A stretch of 64,000 bases of DNA, taken from contig NC_081846.1 in NCBI RefSeq assembly GCF_963259705.1, positions 89,726,641 through 89,790,640 on the forward strand, read 5' to 3'. The notes below the pieces were generated by a model. It was not told the DNA's origin and did no database searches. It was given only the letters and a program-made list of their open reading frames with translations. Below, piece by piece: positions 11,119 through 23,107 of this stretch (positions are counted from its first letter, which is position 1; each line of letters begins with the position of its first letter). The stretch is from Myotis daubentonii (lineage: Eukaryota; Chordata; Mammalia; Chiroptera; Vespertilionidae). The translations under genes and the position numbers were made by a program.

Positions 11119-11130
11119 TGCTAATTTAAA
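11119..11130 (+). repeat. Target-site duplication of L1 insertion, left copy
   Basis: TGCTAATTTAAA here matches 12140-12151 exactly. The pair brackets the twin-primed L1. Confidence 0.8.
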
Positions 11131-12139
11131 CATTTTATTTTAATGTTTCTTTTTTATTAAAAATTTTAACGTTGACATTATTGCAGACATCCTCCATTTT
11201 CCCTCACATTTGCCCACCTCCACCCACCCCTGTCCCCCCTCTTTTGGCCTTCACTACATTATTGTCCAGGTCACTACACTATTTTATGGGATATGCATTT
11301 GTTCTTTAGCTAATCCCTTCACCTTCTTTACCTAGTCACCCAACCATGTTGCTTCTCTATTCAAAATCTCAGTGCTCCTGCCAGTCTGTTCCACGTATCC
11401 ATGCTTCTGGTTCCATTTTGTCAGTTTATTTTGTTCATTCGATTCCACATATAGTGAAATCACAGTATTTGTCTTTCTCTGACTAAATTATTTCACTTAG
11501 CATAATACTCTCCAGTTCCCTCCACGCTGTCTCAAAGGGTAAGAGTTCCTTCTTTGTTACAGCCTTGTAGTATTCCACTGTGTAAATGTCCCATGGGTTT
11601 TTTTTTTTATCCACTAATCTGCTAATAGGCACTTGGGCTGTTTCCAGATCTTGATTATAATAAATAACACTGCTATGAACATAGGGGGGCATATATTCTT
11701 TCTGATTCATGTTTCAGGATCCTTAGGATATATTCCAGGAAGTGGGATCTCTGAGTCAATATTCACCAATGATATATTTGGTAGGAGTTTAATTTCCAAA
11801 ATGTATAAAGAACTTATACAGCTCAATAGCAGGAAGACAAGCAATCCAATTAAAAATGGGCAATAGACCTGAGTAGACACTTTTCCAAAGAGGACATACA
11901 AAAGGCCAACAGGTAGGAAAAATGCTCAAGTTCACTATCATCAGAGAGATGCAAATTAAAATTTCAAATATGTATCACCTCACACCTGCCAGAATGGCTA
12001 GTATCAATAAACAAAAAACAAGTGTTGGGAAGGGATGTGGAGAAAAGGGAACCCTAGTACACTGCTGGTGGGAATGCAGACTGGTGCAGTCACTGTGGAA
12101 AACAGTATGAGTTTCCTCAAAAAAAATTAAAAATAGAAC
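11131..12139 (-). mobile_element. L1 insertion with 5' inversion (twin priming)
   Basis: 11140-11760 is the L1 3' end on the minus strand (tccactaatctgctaatagg, cactgctatgaacatagg). From about 11770 to 12130 the strand flips: 'gcaatccaattaaaaatggg', 'ctggtgggaatgcagactgg' and 'ctcaaaaaaaattaaaaata' are plus-strand L1 just upstream of the same 3' end. The plus part stops where the minus part begins in L1 order. This is the classical twin-priming inversion. A 12-bp duplication flanks the whole unit. Confidence 0.78.
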
Positions 12140-12151
12140 TGCTAATTTAAA
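12140..12151 (+). repeat. Target-site duplication of L1 insertion, right copy
   Basis: TGCTAATTTAAA is identical to the copy at 11119-11130. Confidence 0.8.
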
Positions 12152-12372
12152 ATTTTTTAAAAAATGTATTTTATTAATTTTTTACAGAGAGGAAGGAAGA
12201 AGGATAGAGAGTTAGAAACATCAATGAGAGAAAAACATTGATCAGTTGCCGCCTGCACACCTCCCAATGGGGATGTGCCCGCAACCAAGACACATGCCCT
12301 TGATTGGAATCAAACCTGGGACCCTTCAGTCCACAGGCGAAAGCTCTATCCACTGAGCAAAAACAGTCAGAG
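12152..12372 (-). mobile_element. VES SINE, antisense
   Basis: Read on the minus strand: tRNA-like head with 'cactgagccaaa'-type decay, box-B-like GGTTTGATTCC, central 'gttgcgggcacatcccca', then TCTC tail and A-rich end (12152-12175 on plus is T/A-rich). Close to consensus over its length. It inserted beside the L1 duplication. Confidence 0.85.
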
Positions 12373-12740
12373 CTTTTAGATAAGTTTTTAGAGTTAAAAG
12401 TTAAACTAAAACTTCTTAGTAGTTTTCTAATATTTTAACTCCAATAAACCATACATTGTTTTGAGGCAGAGAATTTATGACTTCATGGATTCAAAAGTTT
12501 TTAAATACATTTAATAATGACAAAATAATTTGAAAAGAATCCTAATCTTTAATTTTGATATCATATACTAGAGTGATACCTTCACAAATTAGAAATCAAG
12601 TTGAAGTATTTTACCCTGAATCTTATTGAAAAGCTGGGGGGTAGGGGAGCACACGTTTTATTTTCAAATTCCTCTCAGAAGTAAATTTTATGTTTGTGAG
12701 AAGTAGTAATTAAAAATTTAAATTAAACTTTGCTTAGTAA
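12373..12740. other. AT-rich spacer, no gene seen
   Basis: No recognised element or frame. Confidence 0.4.
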
Positions 12741-12754
12741 AATTGTGTAAGTAA

Positions 12755-12961
12755 GCCCAGCTGTTGTGGCTCAGTGCTTGAGCATTAACCCATGAACCAG
12801 GAGGTCGCAGTTCAATCCTCAGTAAGGGTATATGCCAGGATCGTGGGCTTGATCCTCAGTAGGGGGTGTGTAGGAGACATCCAATCAATGATTCTCTCTC
12901 ATCATTCATGTTTCTATGTCTCTCTCCCTCTTTCTTCCACTCTCTGAAATCAATTAAAAAA
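12755..12961 (+). mobile_element. VES SINE with target-site duplication
   Basis: Starts gcccagctgttgtggctcag, has a box-B-like GCAGTTCAATCC, 'gtagggggtgtgtaggag', a TCTC tract and 'tctgaaatcaattaaaaa' at its end. AATTGTGTAAGTAAG occurs at 12741-12755 and again at 12960-12974, a clear 15-bp target-site duplication. Confidence 0.9.
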
Positions 12962-12974
12962 TTGTGTAAGTAAG

Positions 12975-15424
12975 AGAGCATCTAGAATTTGTTGATTTGT
13001 TGTGTGTAACCTTTAAAGCACATGATATTTACTAATTTTAGTGGAAACACTATAACCAAATTCTTCTACTCAATTGCATAACTCTTGAGTCACCATGGTT
13101 TTATAAAAACACATTTAACAATTTAAAATATGTTTCTAGTTTATATAGATAGGCTATTATATTAGGTAATGATTCCTATCTAGTATGTCTGCTCACTCAA
13201 GGTTCTGAAATTCATCTGCAAATGCTCGTTAGTCATCTATGTATTGTATATGCTTGAAGAGGTTCTTTAATTTGGCTCCTTATGGAATCATAAATAGACT
13301 ATACAGACCATATATGTGTAATATTATAATATGTATATTATGATTCATAAGTAGTATAAAATACATGCAGTATATTACAAAATACGTTATTTAAATAAAG
13401 TCTGATTTTCATCTCTCTGTTGCCACATGATTTAGAATTATTCATTTGAATTTTTCTGTACTGGGAGAAAATTAAAGATGCATAACTTAAAGTCCACGCC
13501 ACCTGGTATTTATAAAATTAACTATGGGGATTGGTAATGGCACCTTAAAGAGATAGTCAGTTGCACAGAAGTTGAAACAGACTCCAGGACCACATGATGA
13601 AGGGGAAAGCATGTTGTACATAAGTGAACACTTTGGGTAGAGAGCACAAAGAGGGATTTTTCCATTGGCGTTCCAAATATAAAGCTGCAGGGACACAGGA
13701 TGGCAGCCATCAGCTTACGCTGATTCTTACTTCCAACTCTACCCTTTTGGACGAATAGCAATGTTATTTGCCTGAGAAACATTGGGATTCTTGCAATGGA
13801 TTAGCTCTTAAAATCAAGTAAACACAATAATGTACAAGTTATATTTCCTACAGTAAAATCTTTGAAATACGGATGGTCTCTTTAAGCCCAGAATTTAGTT
13901 TCATTTACTAGAGTCCTCAAATCTGTTCTTCTATATTTCATCAATTTTTGTGGAATTGAGATATAATATTGAGTTTGAAGTCCTTGGAAATTCTGACAGG
14001 AGAATTCCCTTGAAAGAATGAAAAAAAAAATACTACTTCTATCTTAAAAGTTTTAGGGTCTTGAGACTATTGTGTTATACTATAATCTTTATTTGTGACA
14101 AAAAATTTTTTTTCCAACTCATTCTTGAAAACCTAGATTGGCACCTAGCAAACAGTTGAGAGTTATAAATATGGTGTCTGAACAATTGCTTTGATCAACA
14201 TACCTTATTGATTTCATTCTACTTATAAAAGTCAAAGAAAGATAAGTTCTTAATAAGCAGTCATTATGAATATGCATGAAATAACTAGGAGTAGGGGGAA
14301 ATTCATCTATTTATTTTTCCATCTTCACCTTTTTAAAGTATTTCATATAAAACAGGCCTTTAGGTTGACAGGTAGTATTGGTTGTATGAGCTCACTTGAT
14401 TGGAAAACTTTTATTAACACAGGGAAGCATAGTGTTGGGAAAAGCAATTCTAGGCTTATTGACTATAGCTAGTTTTGCATATGTTCTGTCATGAATGAGC
14501 CAATTTCTGTTTAGTGAATATCTATTTTCTTTCATGTAATGGAAGGATTTTTAGCAGGACAGAAGCAAGATGAATGAGGATGTGTTGGCTTGAAATGCTT
14601 CAGGTCACTTGAATTGAGAGGAGTGAGTGAAAGGAAATATAGACAGTTTCCTCCTTACACTATAATTAGTCTTTGCTGTTGGCCTGTGTGCACCCTCCCC
14701 CCATAAGATCAACAGGTACTTAGTTCAGAGGCTGAGACTCTTCTCTTTCCTTCCATTTTAAAACCATGGTTCAACTTACAATAAGGGCTTCCTTTGTTCC
14801 GGTCCTTTCCTTTCTTATATTAGCCAATGAGGTTGAAAATAATTATCCACATTTAACTAATCAAAGAAGGACATGCATTTCAGTGGTTTCATACAGAATG
14901 TCCCATAACTGCCCACATATCATGATAACCTGAGTATCCTATTATTTTAATTAGAATAAAATTATAAAATTTTAATGAAAAGCCTAGCTCTCCAGATCAC
15001 TCTGATCCCAATGGAAATCTCAGCTAAAGGGTATGTGGACATGGAGGAGTTTTCTTGAAAAAAAATGCTTATGAAATAGAAAATGCAGAAAAGGAAGAAA
15101 TCATAGTTTGACAAGACAATGGAATCAGGTGTGCAGCTAGTTTGCAAACACATATGACGAAGCCATGGCCATTAGGGCAGTGTGGGATGGCCTCATTCAT
15201 TTTCCTGCCAGCTGTTCAGAGGAGTGAATAACATTTCAGATGTCTACATTTACATGAACACATAATGTATACTACAGAGTTAGAAAATAAGATTCTTTTT
15301 GCTAAAAAAATAAGATTATTAACAGAAACTTTTTTCTGGAATCAAGACAATAGCTAGGCTATTAACCTGTGACTTAAATTTAGATTATGAAAAGGATTGT
15401 GTTATATAGAGAGAGCAACACGAT
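12975..15424. other. 2.4 kb without recognisable gene or young repeat
   Basis: Mostly AT-rich, single-copy-looking DNA. Frames at 13487-13782 (minus) and 14266-14472 (plus) have no known motif, splice context or codon bias that I can see. It could contain conserved non-coding sequence, but that cannot be judged without an alignment. Confidence 0.35.
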
Positions 15425-15600
15425 CAGTCACTGAGATTCTGCTATATGTTAGAACCCTAATCTTTAAAATTGGGGATTGAATAGGTGTTATTATTGCCAT
15501 TTTACAGAGCATAAATCTGTAGCTCAGATGGTGTACTACTTGCCAAATATTAAATTTAAAAAAGCAATAGATCTAGAATGTAAAATAGACCTTGCTGGCT
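15425..15600 (-). mobile_element. MIR SINE, antisense (old)
   Basis: 'ttattattgccattttacag' followed by a degraded 'ctgtagctcagatgg' and 'ctacttgccaaat' matches the order of an antisense MIR core. Strongly diverged. Confidence 0.55.
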
Positions 15601-15605
15601 ACAAA

Positions 15606-15845
15606 TATAGTGGTTAAGACATTAATGATCAAAGTTTGTAATTTGCCCAATATTCCCGTGCTCATTAATTAAAGATCAATGTGACCTCTGTTAAAGCTAC
15701 TTCTGGTTTTAGTGCCTTCATTAAAGATCCAGCTGTGTGATGTTTAGTGAATCACAACAATTGAATCTCAATTTCTTTTCGTGTACAATATGGGCTGCCC
15801 AGATTGGAGATAGGAATGTGTACCTTCCAATTACACTTTACCTAC
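15606..15845 (+). mobile_element. MIR SINE, sense (old)
   Basis: Begins 'atagtggttaagacattaat', then 'agctgtgtgatgtttagtga', 'tgaatctcaatttc' and 'gtacaatatggg', which is the MIR order of head, core and 3' part. With the preceding antisense copy it forms an inverted pair. Confidence 0.6.
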
Positions 15846-16685
15846 TTAATATACAGAAAGAAGGTAATTGTGATACAATTTTGTAGAGTCTAAAAAATGA
15901 AATTGTAAGTTAAAATTACAAAGACAAAGTGTTATAAGCAAGAACTCAGAGAATATATTTTTCTGATTCCTCCCTAAAAGTTGTATTAGATAACATGATA
16001 CATAAAACACCCAAAACTAGAAAAGTATTGGCATAAGAACTGGTGAGCATTAATTATATAATTACCTGCAGATCTAAGACTAAGTGGGCTTATAAGGGAC
16101 AGTATATCATATGCAATTGTTATATGATAAAACAATTTAAATATAGTAAAATATATATAAACTAGAGTGGGAGTGGGAAGAGAATATTCTACCTATATTC
16201 AGTAATATATGTGGTGATTGCATTAATAATATTTTTCTGAGGCTGCTGTGTTAGTATTATTAGCTAAAACAATGAGTAATGATTCTGCCATACTCCACAT
16301 CCTTGAAAATGAACTGTGTATAAAAAAATGAATATACAACATAGAAATCAATTAAAAATTTTGTGGTCCCTTTATTTGCATGGGAGGTCTCAGTCAGCGA
16401 TATTTTATCTTAAAGTGTGTATGTTTGCGTGTTTTGATTATGACTCTGATCATTGAAAACTCATACATGTAAAGGTTATCTCAATAGCAATACTCATTCC
16501 TAGTGCCAAGAAATGCCAATTCCATTAAAAGCAAACAGGATGTGGAAGAGTTTTGCCTACACAAATGTCTAGGAAAAACTATATGCAAGAGGAGCCTCAA
16601 ATATATTTCATCATACCAAATAAAAATAAACTATCAAAGACTACTATAAACATGAGGGGGAAAAAGACACCTACTAAGAAGGGCT
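15846..16685. other. AT-rich stretch, no gene seen
   Basis: Nothing recognised; no open frame of note. Confidence 0.4.
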
Positions 16686-17380
16686 CCTGGTGGTAAGAGC
16701 TCTCCAATTAGAAAACTGCATTTCACAGAAGAGCAGGTGCTGAACCACCTGCCTCTGCACTGAACAACCTGCTCGCACTATGTTTCAGCCGCTAAGTCAC
16801 CCTTATAAAGGAGTGCCTAGAATCCTATGTCAACCAATAAGACTAAGGCTTTCCCCATCCACTTGGAGCTGTGTAGCTCTGGCCAATCAGAGGGGTTCTA
16901 TTCTGACCAATCAGGACAGTGCCTTTTGGACCAATCAAACAGCAAGAATTTGGAGTTCTTATTTGCATGAGGACAGACCAATCAGGGACCAGAGGCAGGG
17001 GATCCTGTCTATAGCAGTCAGCTCCCCAGTGGCTCTGAGAACATACTTTCCCTTTCCAAGGAAGACGAGTGCGTGTCCCCCTGGCTGAGCTGGAAGATGG
17101 AAGATGTCCTCGAGGAGCAGAGTGGTGCAGGCTAGTGGAAAGCAGACTTTCATGGAGCTGACAGACCAGGGCCGCTTTCTAGTTGTGCTGTTTTCACAGC
17201 TGTGCTCTATCACAATTAAGCTGTTTTGAATTGAATGAAAGCTTCCTTCTTCACTGTTGGCATTGAATGAGCGCCAACTACCACCAGTTAACACTACTGA
17301 AGTCATTCCAAAGTACACGAAACCAATTTTTTCAGGCCCTACTGTCCAATGATGAGGCAATTTGAGTTACAAATAAGATA
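16686..17380 (+). promoter_or_regulatory. CCAAT-rich block, LTR-like
   Basis: Five CCAAT boxes lie within about 160 bp: 16828 (CAACCAATAAG), 16883 (GGCCAATCAG), 16905 (GACCAATCAGG), 16930 (GGACCAATCAA) and 16977 (GACCAATCAGG). There is an octamer ATTTGCAT just before the last, and TATAAAGG near 16804. Repeated CCAAT boxes are common in ERV U3 regions and in some housekeeping promoters. I cannot define LTR ends or duplications. Frames of 102 aa (plus) and 133 aa (minus) in it show no known motif. Confidence 0.4.
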
Positions 17381-17525
17381 ATAATTTCAATGAATTGAAA
17401 TGTTTAAGTATGTTTTAAACCATGAGTTCTTTATATGCCTAAAAAATAATTTCACATTTTCAGAGGCTATTAGAGGGCAAAATAAGCATTTTGAAAAAAT
17501 ACTCAAGCGTGTATTCTGACTTTTT

Positions 17526-17735
17526 TAAATTTTATTTTCTTTATTGATTAAGGTATTACTTATGTGTCCTTATTCCCCTTTCTCCCCCACCACCACCACC
17601 CCGCTCATGCCCTCACCCCCCTGGTGTCTGTGTCTATTGGTTATGCTTATATGCATGCATACAAGTCCTTTGGTTGATCTCTTCCCCTTTCCCCCCACAA
17701 TGTATCACAGGGAACTAGAGAGGGAAAAGTGTCTC
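17526..17735 (-). mobile_element. L1 3' UTR fragment, antisense
   Basis: 'ttctttattgattaaggtat' followed by a C-rich tract and 'tggttgatctcttccccttt' is the antisense of the bat L1 3' UTR type also seen near 11150-11230. It is short and 5'-truncated. Confidence 0.6.
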
Positions 17736-18377
17736 CTTAAAAAAATGTTTCTACTAATGAATGGCAAACAGCATTAGAATGAGAATATACTCAGTTTGTA
17801 ATCCTGTATAATTTTAATGGACTGTGTGGGAATCACCAGTTAGTAACTTCACAAAAAAGGAGACAATCAGACATTGTGTATCTCATGATAAGAGGACACA
17901 CATATTTTATAGTCTTGCCAAGGAGATTGACCCTGAAATGGTTAAAGAATCAGAATAGAACTGTACAAGAAATACAAAGCACAGAAATAGCTGACCCACA
18001 CCATGGATATGCAATCAGCAAAATCCAGACGTGAGAAACTTTACAGATCAAATGACCTTGGTTCTTCGATACATAAGTTATAAGATAAATGAAAAGATAG
18101 AAGAGAGCTTGTGGAATAAACATATATTTTAAGTAAAAAAAATGACAAGACTAAACTATGTGCCTAGGTATGTACTGACAGGTACTAAAGCTAAAGAAAC
18201 AGCAAAATTATTACAATAGAAATTCAGTAGTGGATAATTTATGGGGAAGGATTAATAATCTGGATGGAGCACATGGAGGGTCTTAAGAGGTAGCTGTCAG
18301 ATTTCTTAATCTGTGTGATAGCTGCACAATGTCTATGTTTTTCTGTATTTGTGTTTTATTTTATAATAAAAATGTTT
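17736..18377 (+). mobile_element. Possible old L1 3' end
   Basis: The last 180 bp (18195-18377) resemble old L1M-type 3' ends: a 'taataatctggatgg' segment, then 'gtttttctgtatttgtgttt' and a terminal ATAATAAAAATG. The upstream part is not recognisable. Weak assignment. Confidence 0.35.
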
Positions 18378-18977
18378 AAAAAGTGAAAATATCACTTCTC
18401 ATTTATTCTCATTTAATTGTTTCATTGTGTGGGTCAGAAAGATTATACAGCATGTATCTATGATAACAGTTTTAGTTTGCAGAAGTTTCTTATACACCTG
18501 CATTTTTAAGTAGTGTCCCAATTGTTTCTATCATTACTGTGATCATTGATTAAACATTTCTTTAATGGTTTTCAGGTCCCAGTAGTGATACTTGTCGGAA
18601 TATAAAGATGAGAAAGGTATAGATCTATTCCCAGAAGTTCATTGTCTAATGGGGGAGAAAATAAAAATAAATCTACAATGAAAATATGTGACAATGACTA
18701 GCTGAGTATTTATCAAGCATATTTCTTCTATGACATGGGCTATTTCCCAACTGCCTTTAATTTGAATTAATGTGCATGGGCTCCATGTAATCAATATAAA
18801 CGGGAAATTGACTGTCCCTCTTTCACAAATGGACTAAAAAACCTCCACATGCAACTTTTACTGCTCTCCCCCTCCTCCCGCAAATGTGGAAGTTAGAGTC
18901 ACAAGTCATTAGGAGGCTGGTTTCCAAATTACAACTTAAGGCAGAACCAAATCCCTACCAAGAAAACCTATTTTCAT
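18378..18977. other. Unassigned; weak L2/MIR-like trace
   Basis: 18560-18670 holds 'agttcattgtctaatggggg', reminiscent of very old L2/MIR3-type tails. Otherwise nothing recognised. Confidence 0.3.
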
Positions 18978-19157
18978 CCAGGCCAGGTAGCTGAGTGGGG
19001 TATGCATTGTCCCATATGCCAATGTTGTGGATTCAATCTCCAGTCAAGGCACATACAAGAATCAACCAATGAATGCATAAATCAGTGGAACAAAAAAACT
19101 GATCTCTCTCCCCACTGCCCCTCTCTCTTTTCCTTTCTTTCTAAAATCAATCACTAA
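18978..19157 (+). mobile_element. Diverged VES-type SINE
   Basis: The order is 'tccaggccaggtagctgagt', 'gattcaatctccagtcaagg', 'atcaaccaatgaatgcataa', 'gatctctctcccc' and 'tctaaaatcaatcac'. It belongs to the older bat SINE variant also present at 25827. Confidence 0.65.
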
Positions 19158-20040
19158 TTTTTTAAAGGAACACTTAAATAAACTGCCATTTTGTTCAGTC
19201 TCTAGCATAATCATAACTAATACATAAATTGAAATTTAAGTGTGGTTCCACCCTAAAACACCTTAACTGTGGAACTTGGTGGTTAAGTGGCAGGAAAACC
19301 AACATCAGAGGCGAGAAAGATGGAATCTCGTGTTACAAAGTTGCAGATAACTTAGTACCTGAGAAAACAAACCAGGGTCTACTGAGGCTATGGCTTTAGC
19401 ACAGAGTTTGGAAAACAGATTTTAGTTGGATAATTGGTAACTTAATTGGTTGCATTTAGTAAGATATGAGAAGAAATGAGCTTAAAAATTGGCTGGTTCA
19501 AGAGCAGAAATAAAAAATAATAGAGAGCCTTAATCAGTTAACTGACACACATCAAAAATGGAAACCATCCCCACAAGCCACTGTAATTTGAATTTAATTT
19601 AAAAAATCAATTTGCAATGAATATTATAAAAATAAATATATTATTCACAATTCGGGTGTTCTTGAATATTTTCAGCTGAAAATTCTCATGAAAAATGATT
19701 TTAAAGTTGGTCATGGCTGCCACTTAGGGAAAACATTTTTTATAGACACACGTGGCTTGTGGGAAGGTCCGCTGCTCTTGCTTACAGACACTTATGGCGT
19801 ACAGTGGGTTAAATGTGGGATCATAACTGGTTGTGAAAGGCAAATTTACTAGACATAAAACCGAAAAATAAGAGTGAAAAAAACATTTAAGCAACAAAGT
19901 TCATTTGAAAGACCTAATCACTTTGCAAATAATAGTCTCTTAATAATATCACCCAAGCCAGATAGGCTCCAGGCAGACTTTGCTAAAGAGGGTATAGAAG
20001 AGCCCGAGAATGTGAAAGATTATATATAAAGAAAGAAAGA
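19158..20040. other. No gene or recognised repeat
   Basis: AT-rich, no long frame. Nothing to report. Confidence 0.35.
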
Positions 20041-20042
20041 TG

Positions 20043-20306
20043 GCCCTGGTCTGTGTTGCTAAATGATTAGAGTGTCAGACCGTGCACTGAAGGGTTGTGG
20101 TTCGATTCAACATCAATGGCACATCCTTGGGTTGTGGGTTCTTTCTGGCCCTGGTCAGGGTGTGTGTGGGAAGCAATCAATCAGTGTGTATCTCTTGCAT
20201 CGATGTTTCTCTCTCTCCCCCTCCCTCTGTCCCTTTCACTGTATCTAAAAGCAATGGAAAAATGTCCTTGTGTGAAGATTTAAAAAATAATAAAAATAAA
20301 ATAAAG
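20043..20306 (+). mobile_element. VES SINE
   Basis: 'ccctggtctgtgttgctaaa' head, a well-kept box B (GGTTCGATTC at 20100-20109), TCTC region, then an A-rich tail. Several overlapping short frames here are SINE-derived. A GA-rich patch follows at 20373-20403. Confidence 0.75.
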
Positions 20307-20309
20307 ATA

Positions 20310-20739
20310 GATAGAGATATTGCCATATTTTTACCAATTTATGTATGTATATATATCATTGTGTGTGTATATATAGAGAGAGAAGAGAGAGAGGGAGAGA
20401 GAAGTATGCCTGTGGAGTAAATTTGAACATGATTAATGGCATATGGTCTGATTAAAGGAACTAGATTAGTAGTTCATTATAAATTGAGGAGATTACCTTC
20501 CCAATAAATTCCTGAACTTGGGTGTCATAACAGCAAGAAACCTTTACATAGTCATGAAGGAGGCATTAAACACATTTTCCATTGGACTAAGAAATCATCT
20601 TAAAATATTATACAGGCAATTTTAACAATTAATCAATTTTGGCAAGTATCAATCAATTGAAACTATTTCATAAGCAAGAACAATTTGGACAACATTGTAC
20701 CACCTTTATTAATGGAGCATATGAAAATACCAACTCTCT
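20310..20739. other. AT-rich spacer with GA patch
   Basis: Contains the GA/AG microsatellite near 20373-20403; no gene. Confidence 0.4.
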
Positions 20740-21066
20740 GTCTAGGACAGTGGTTCTCAACCTTCCTAATGGCGTGATCCTTTAATATAGTTCCTCATGT
20801 TGTGGTGACCCCCAAACATAAAATTATTTTCATTGCTACTTAATAACTGTAATTTTGCTACTGTTATGAATCGTAATGTAAATATCTGATATGCAGGATG
20901 TATTTTTATTGTTACAAATTGGACATAATTAAAGCATAGTGATTAATCACAAAAACAATATGTAATTATATATGTGTTTTCCGATGGTCTTAGGCGACCC
21001 CTGGGAAAGGGTCATTTGACCCCCAAAGGGGTCGCAGCCCACAGGTTGAGAACCGCTAGTCTAGGA
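20740..21066. mobile_element. Non-autonomous hAT transposon with 8-bp duplication
   Basis: The element proper is 20748-21058. It begins CAGTGGTTCTCAACCTTCC and ends GGTTGAGAACCGCTA, imperfect terminal inverted repeats of hAT type. The 8-bp GTCTAGGA flanks it at 20740-20747 and 21059-21066, the duplication size expected for hAT. The interior is AT-rich without a transposase frame. Confidence 0.88.
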
Positions 21067-21189
21067 TGATATAGTAGAAATTATATTCCATATGTAGATA
21101 TAGATGATATAGACATACATATAAATATGCACTTAGAGAAAGAACCTAACATATATTAGTCATATATGCATCTTTGTTTCTTGGCTTCT

Positions 21190-21669
21190 ACTCCAGCAAA
21201 GGAGCCAGTGGAAGGAAAGTTGACTTAAAAACAAAGCTGAAGAGGACTTACAGTTTCCAGCTTTATACACAAGAATCTTGGAAGTTGCCATCCATCCCAA
21301 CAATAAGTAAAAATGTATGGAGAATGAAAAATTAACAAGTCTTCATGGCTCCTTAAGAGAGCGGAGGACACACAGCAAACTACTGCCCCAGAGATCTGAC
21401 CCAGAAGCAGGTGAGTACACGGAGCCATGACTTACCTGAGCAGAGACTCGGGAGCAGAAATCAACCTCAGTAACCAGTGCCAGGTAGGAAAACCCGAACC
21501 TTAACTGACAAATTGCTGGAGAGTTACTGTGGGTAACTCTAAGAGTTAAACCTCCAGAAGGAACCAGGCATACTAGTGGGAAGGAGCAATATTGTAAGAT
21601 TTACCTCCAGAAGTTCAAGCAGGTTCCAACAATAAATATTAAAGAAAAACCCCATGTATTGAATGAAAA

Positions 21670-21705
<36 letters not shown>

Positions 21706-22369
21706 ATTCTAGTCTACAATTCTGTACCAGATTAAATAATCCTTCAAAAGTGATGAAAGATAAATTTATTCTCAGACAAACAAAAACTGAGGGAATTTGT
21801 TGGCAGTATATCTATGTTGTAATAAATGTTAAAAGAAGTGCTTTAAAAAGAAGAAAAATATAGTTCAGAAACTAAGATCTATATAAATCAAGAAATATTG
21901 AAGAATGAATAAGTAAAAGCAAATTAAAACATTTTTAATTTTCTTATTCTTAACTGATCTCACAGATAATAGTTTGTACAAATTAATAATGCCAACAATA
22001 TGTTTTTTTTATATATGTTTATGCATATATCACATGCTTCTATATGCTCATATGTAAGGAAAATAAATGACAATGATACTAGGGATAAGAGAAAGGAATT
22101 AGAATTATTTTGTTATTATAAGTTACTCATACTACCTATGAAGAGGTACAGTCTTACTTGAAGGAACTTGGATTAGTTTTAAATGTGTTTTGTAAACTCT
22201 TGGGCAAACAGTAAAAAAAAGAGAAAAGCAACACAACTGATTTGCTAAGAAAAGAGAAAAAAAATAGAATAATATAATATGCTCAACTAAAATCACAAAG
22301 GGTACAATAATAATGGAAGACAAAAATAGGAACAATGAACAAGAGAAAAAATAAAAAAATTATAAGAAA
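21190..22369 (+). mobile_element. Ancient L1 (L1M type), segment 1
   Basis: From about 21700 the sequence follows the old L1 ORF1/ORF2 boundary region: 'gatgaaagataaatttattc', 'cagacaaacaaaaactgagg', then AT-rich intergenic sequence. A CA microsatellite sits at 21670-21701. Upstream 21190-21660 is probably the 5' part but is too decayed to be sure. It is cut at 22370 by a Helitron chain and continues at 25701. Confidence 0.6.
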
Positions 22370-23107
22370 CTAGAGGCCCAGTGCATGAATTCGTGCACCT
22401 CGAAAGGAACTGTGGGCCACAAGGCTGCAGTGGGCACAGGGGCAGGCCTCAGCCCATCCTCCACACCCCTGCCCGGCCACTCCCACTGGTGGCCACTGGT
22501 CCCCTGTCTGCTGGAAGCCCCACTCCCATGCACTGACGGCACCAGCCCCACTGGAATCTGCTGTCAGTGCAAAGCGATTGGGGCCAGTGCTGGCTACAGG
22601 TGCAAGCGGAGCTGGCTCCGGCAGTGGGTTTGAGGGGCGGCTGCTGGCCCTGATTGCCCCTCAGGAGCAGGTGGACATGGAGAAGCCCTGAGGGGCAATC
22701 AGAGCCAGCAGCCACTGCTTGCACCCACTGACAGCACCAAGCAATCAGGGACAGTGCTGGGTGCCGGCAGCAAGTGGGAGCATAGCTGGTTCCAGCAGCA
22801 GATGTGAGTGCCAGGCGAGACTGTGGGTCAGGGAAGCAAAGAATTTTAAGTAACCACCAGTGGCTTGCCCCAATGACGGCGACCACCACCCTGCCTTGGT
22901 CGGGCGCCCCCACTCACCTGCTCCACCATCTTGCCATGGCATACGCCCACCATTTTTCTGCACTCTGCTGCCTGGTGCCGATGCCTGCCATATTCTGTGC
23001 GTGCACCCTGGTGGTCAGTGCACATCATAGCGACCAGGTGTTTGGTTGTTCATTGTTTTGTTGTTCCATCAGTCAGTCTATTTGCATATTAAGTTTTTAT
23101 ATATATA
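22370..23107 (-). mobile_element. Helitron E, first of a five-member chain
   Basis: Minus-strand 3' end: CTAG at 22370-22373 and the palindrome GTGCATGAATTCGTGCAC. The 5' side is 'ctatttgcatattaagtttt' then TATATATA. The GC-rich body yields long frames in several phases without known domains. The next Helitron's CTAG starts immediately at 23108. Confidence 0.82.

Noticed and set aside
16959..17360. 133-codon minus frame
   Set aside because: Lies in the CCAAT-rich LTR-like block. The translation shows no known domain and no splice context.
20100..20109. tRNA gene, suggested by box-B-like GGTTCGATTC
   Set aside because: It is the tRNA-derived head of a VES SINE. No cloverleaf can be drawn and a SINE tail follows. 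The same applies to 12755, 27226 and 30684.
22449..22913. 154-codon minus frame in Helitron E
   Set aside because: GC-rich Helitron filler with other open frames overlapping; no motif.
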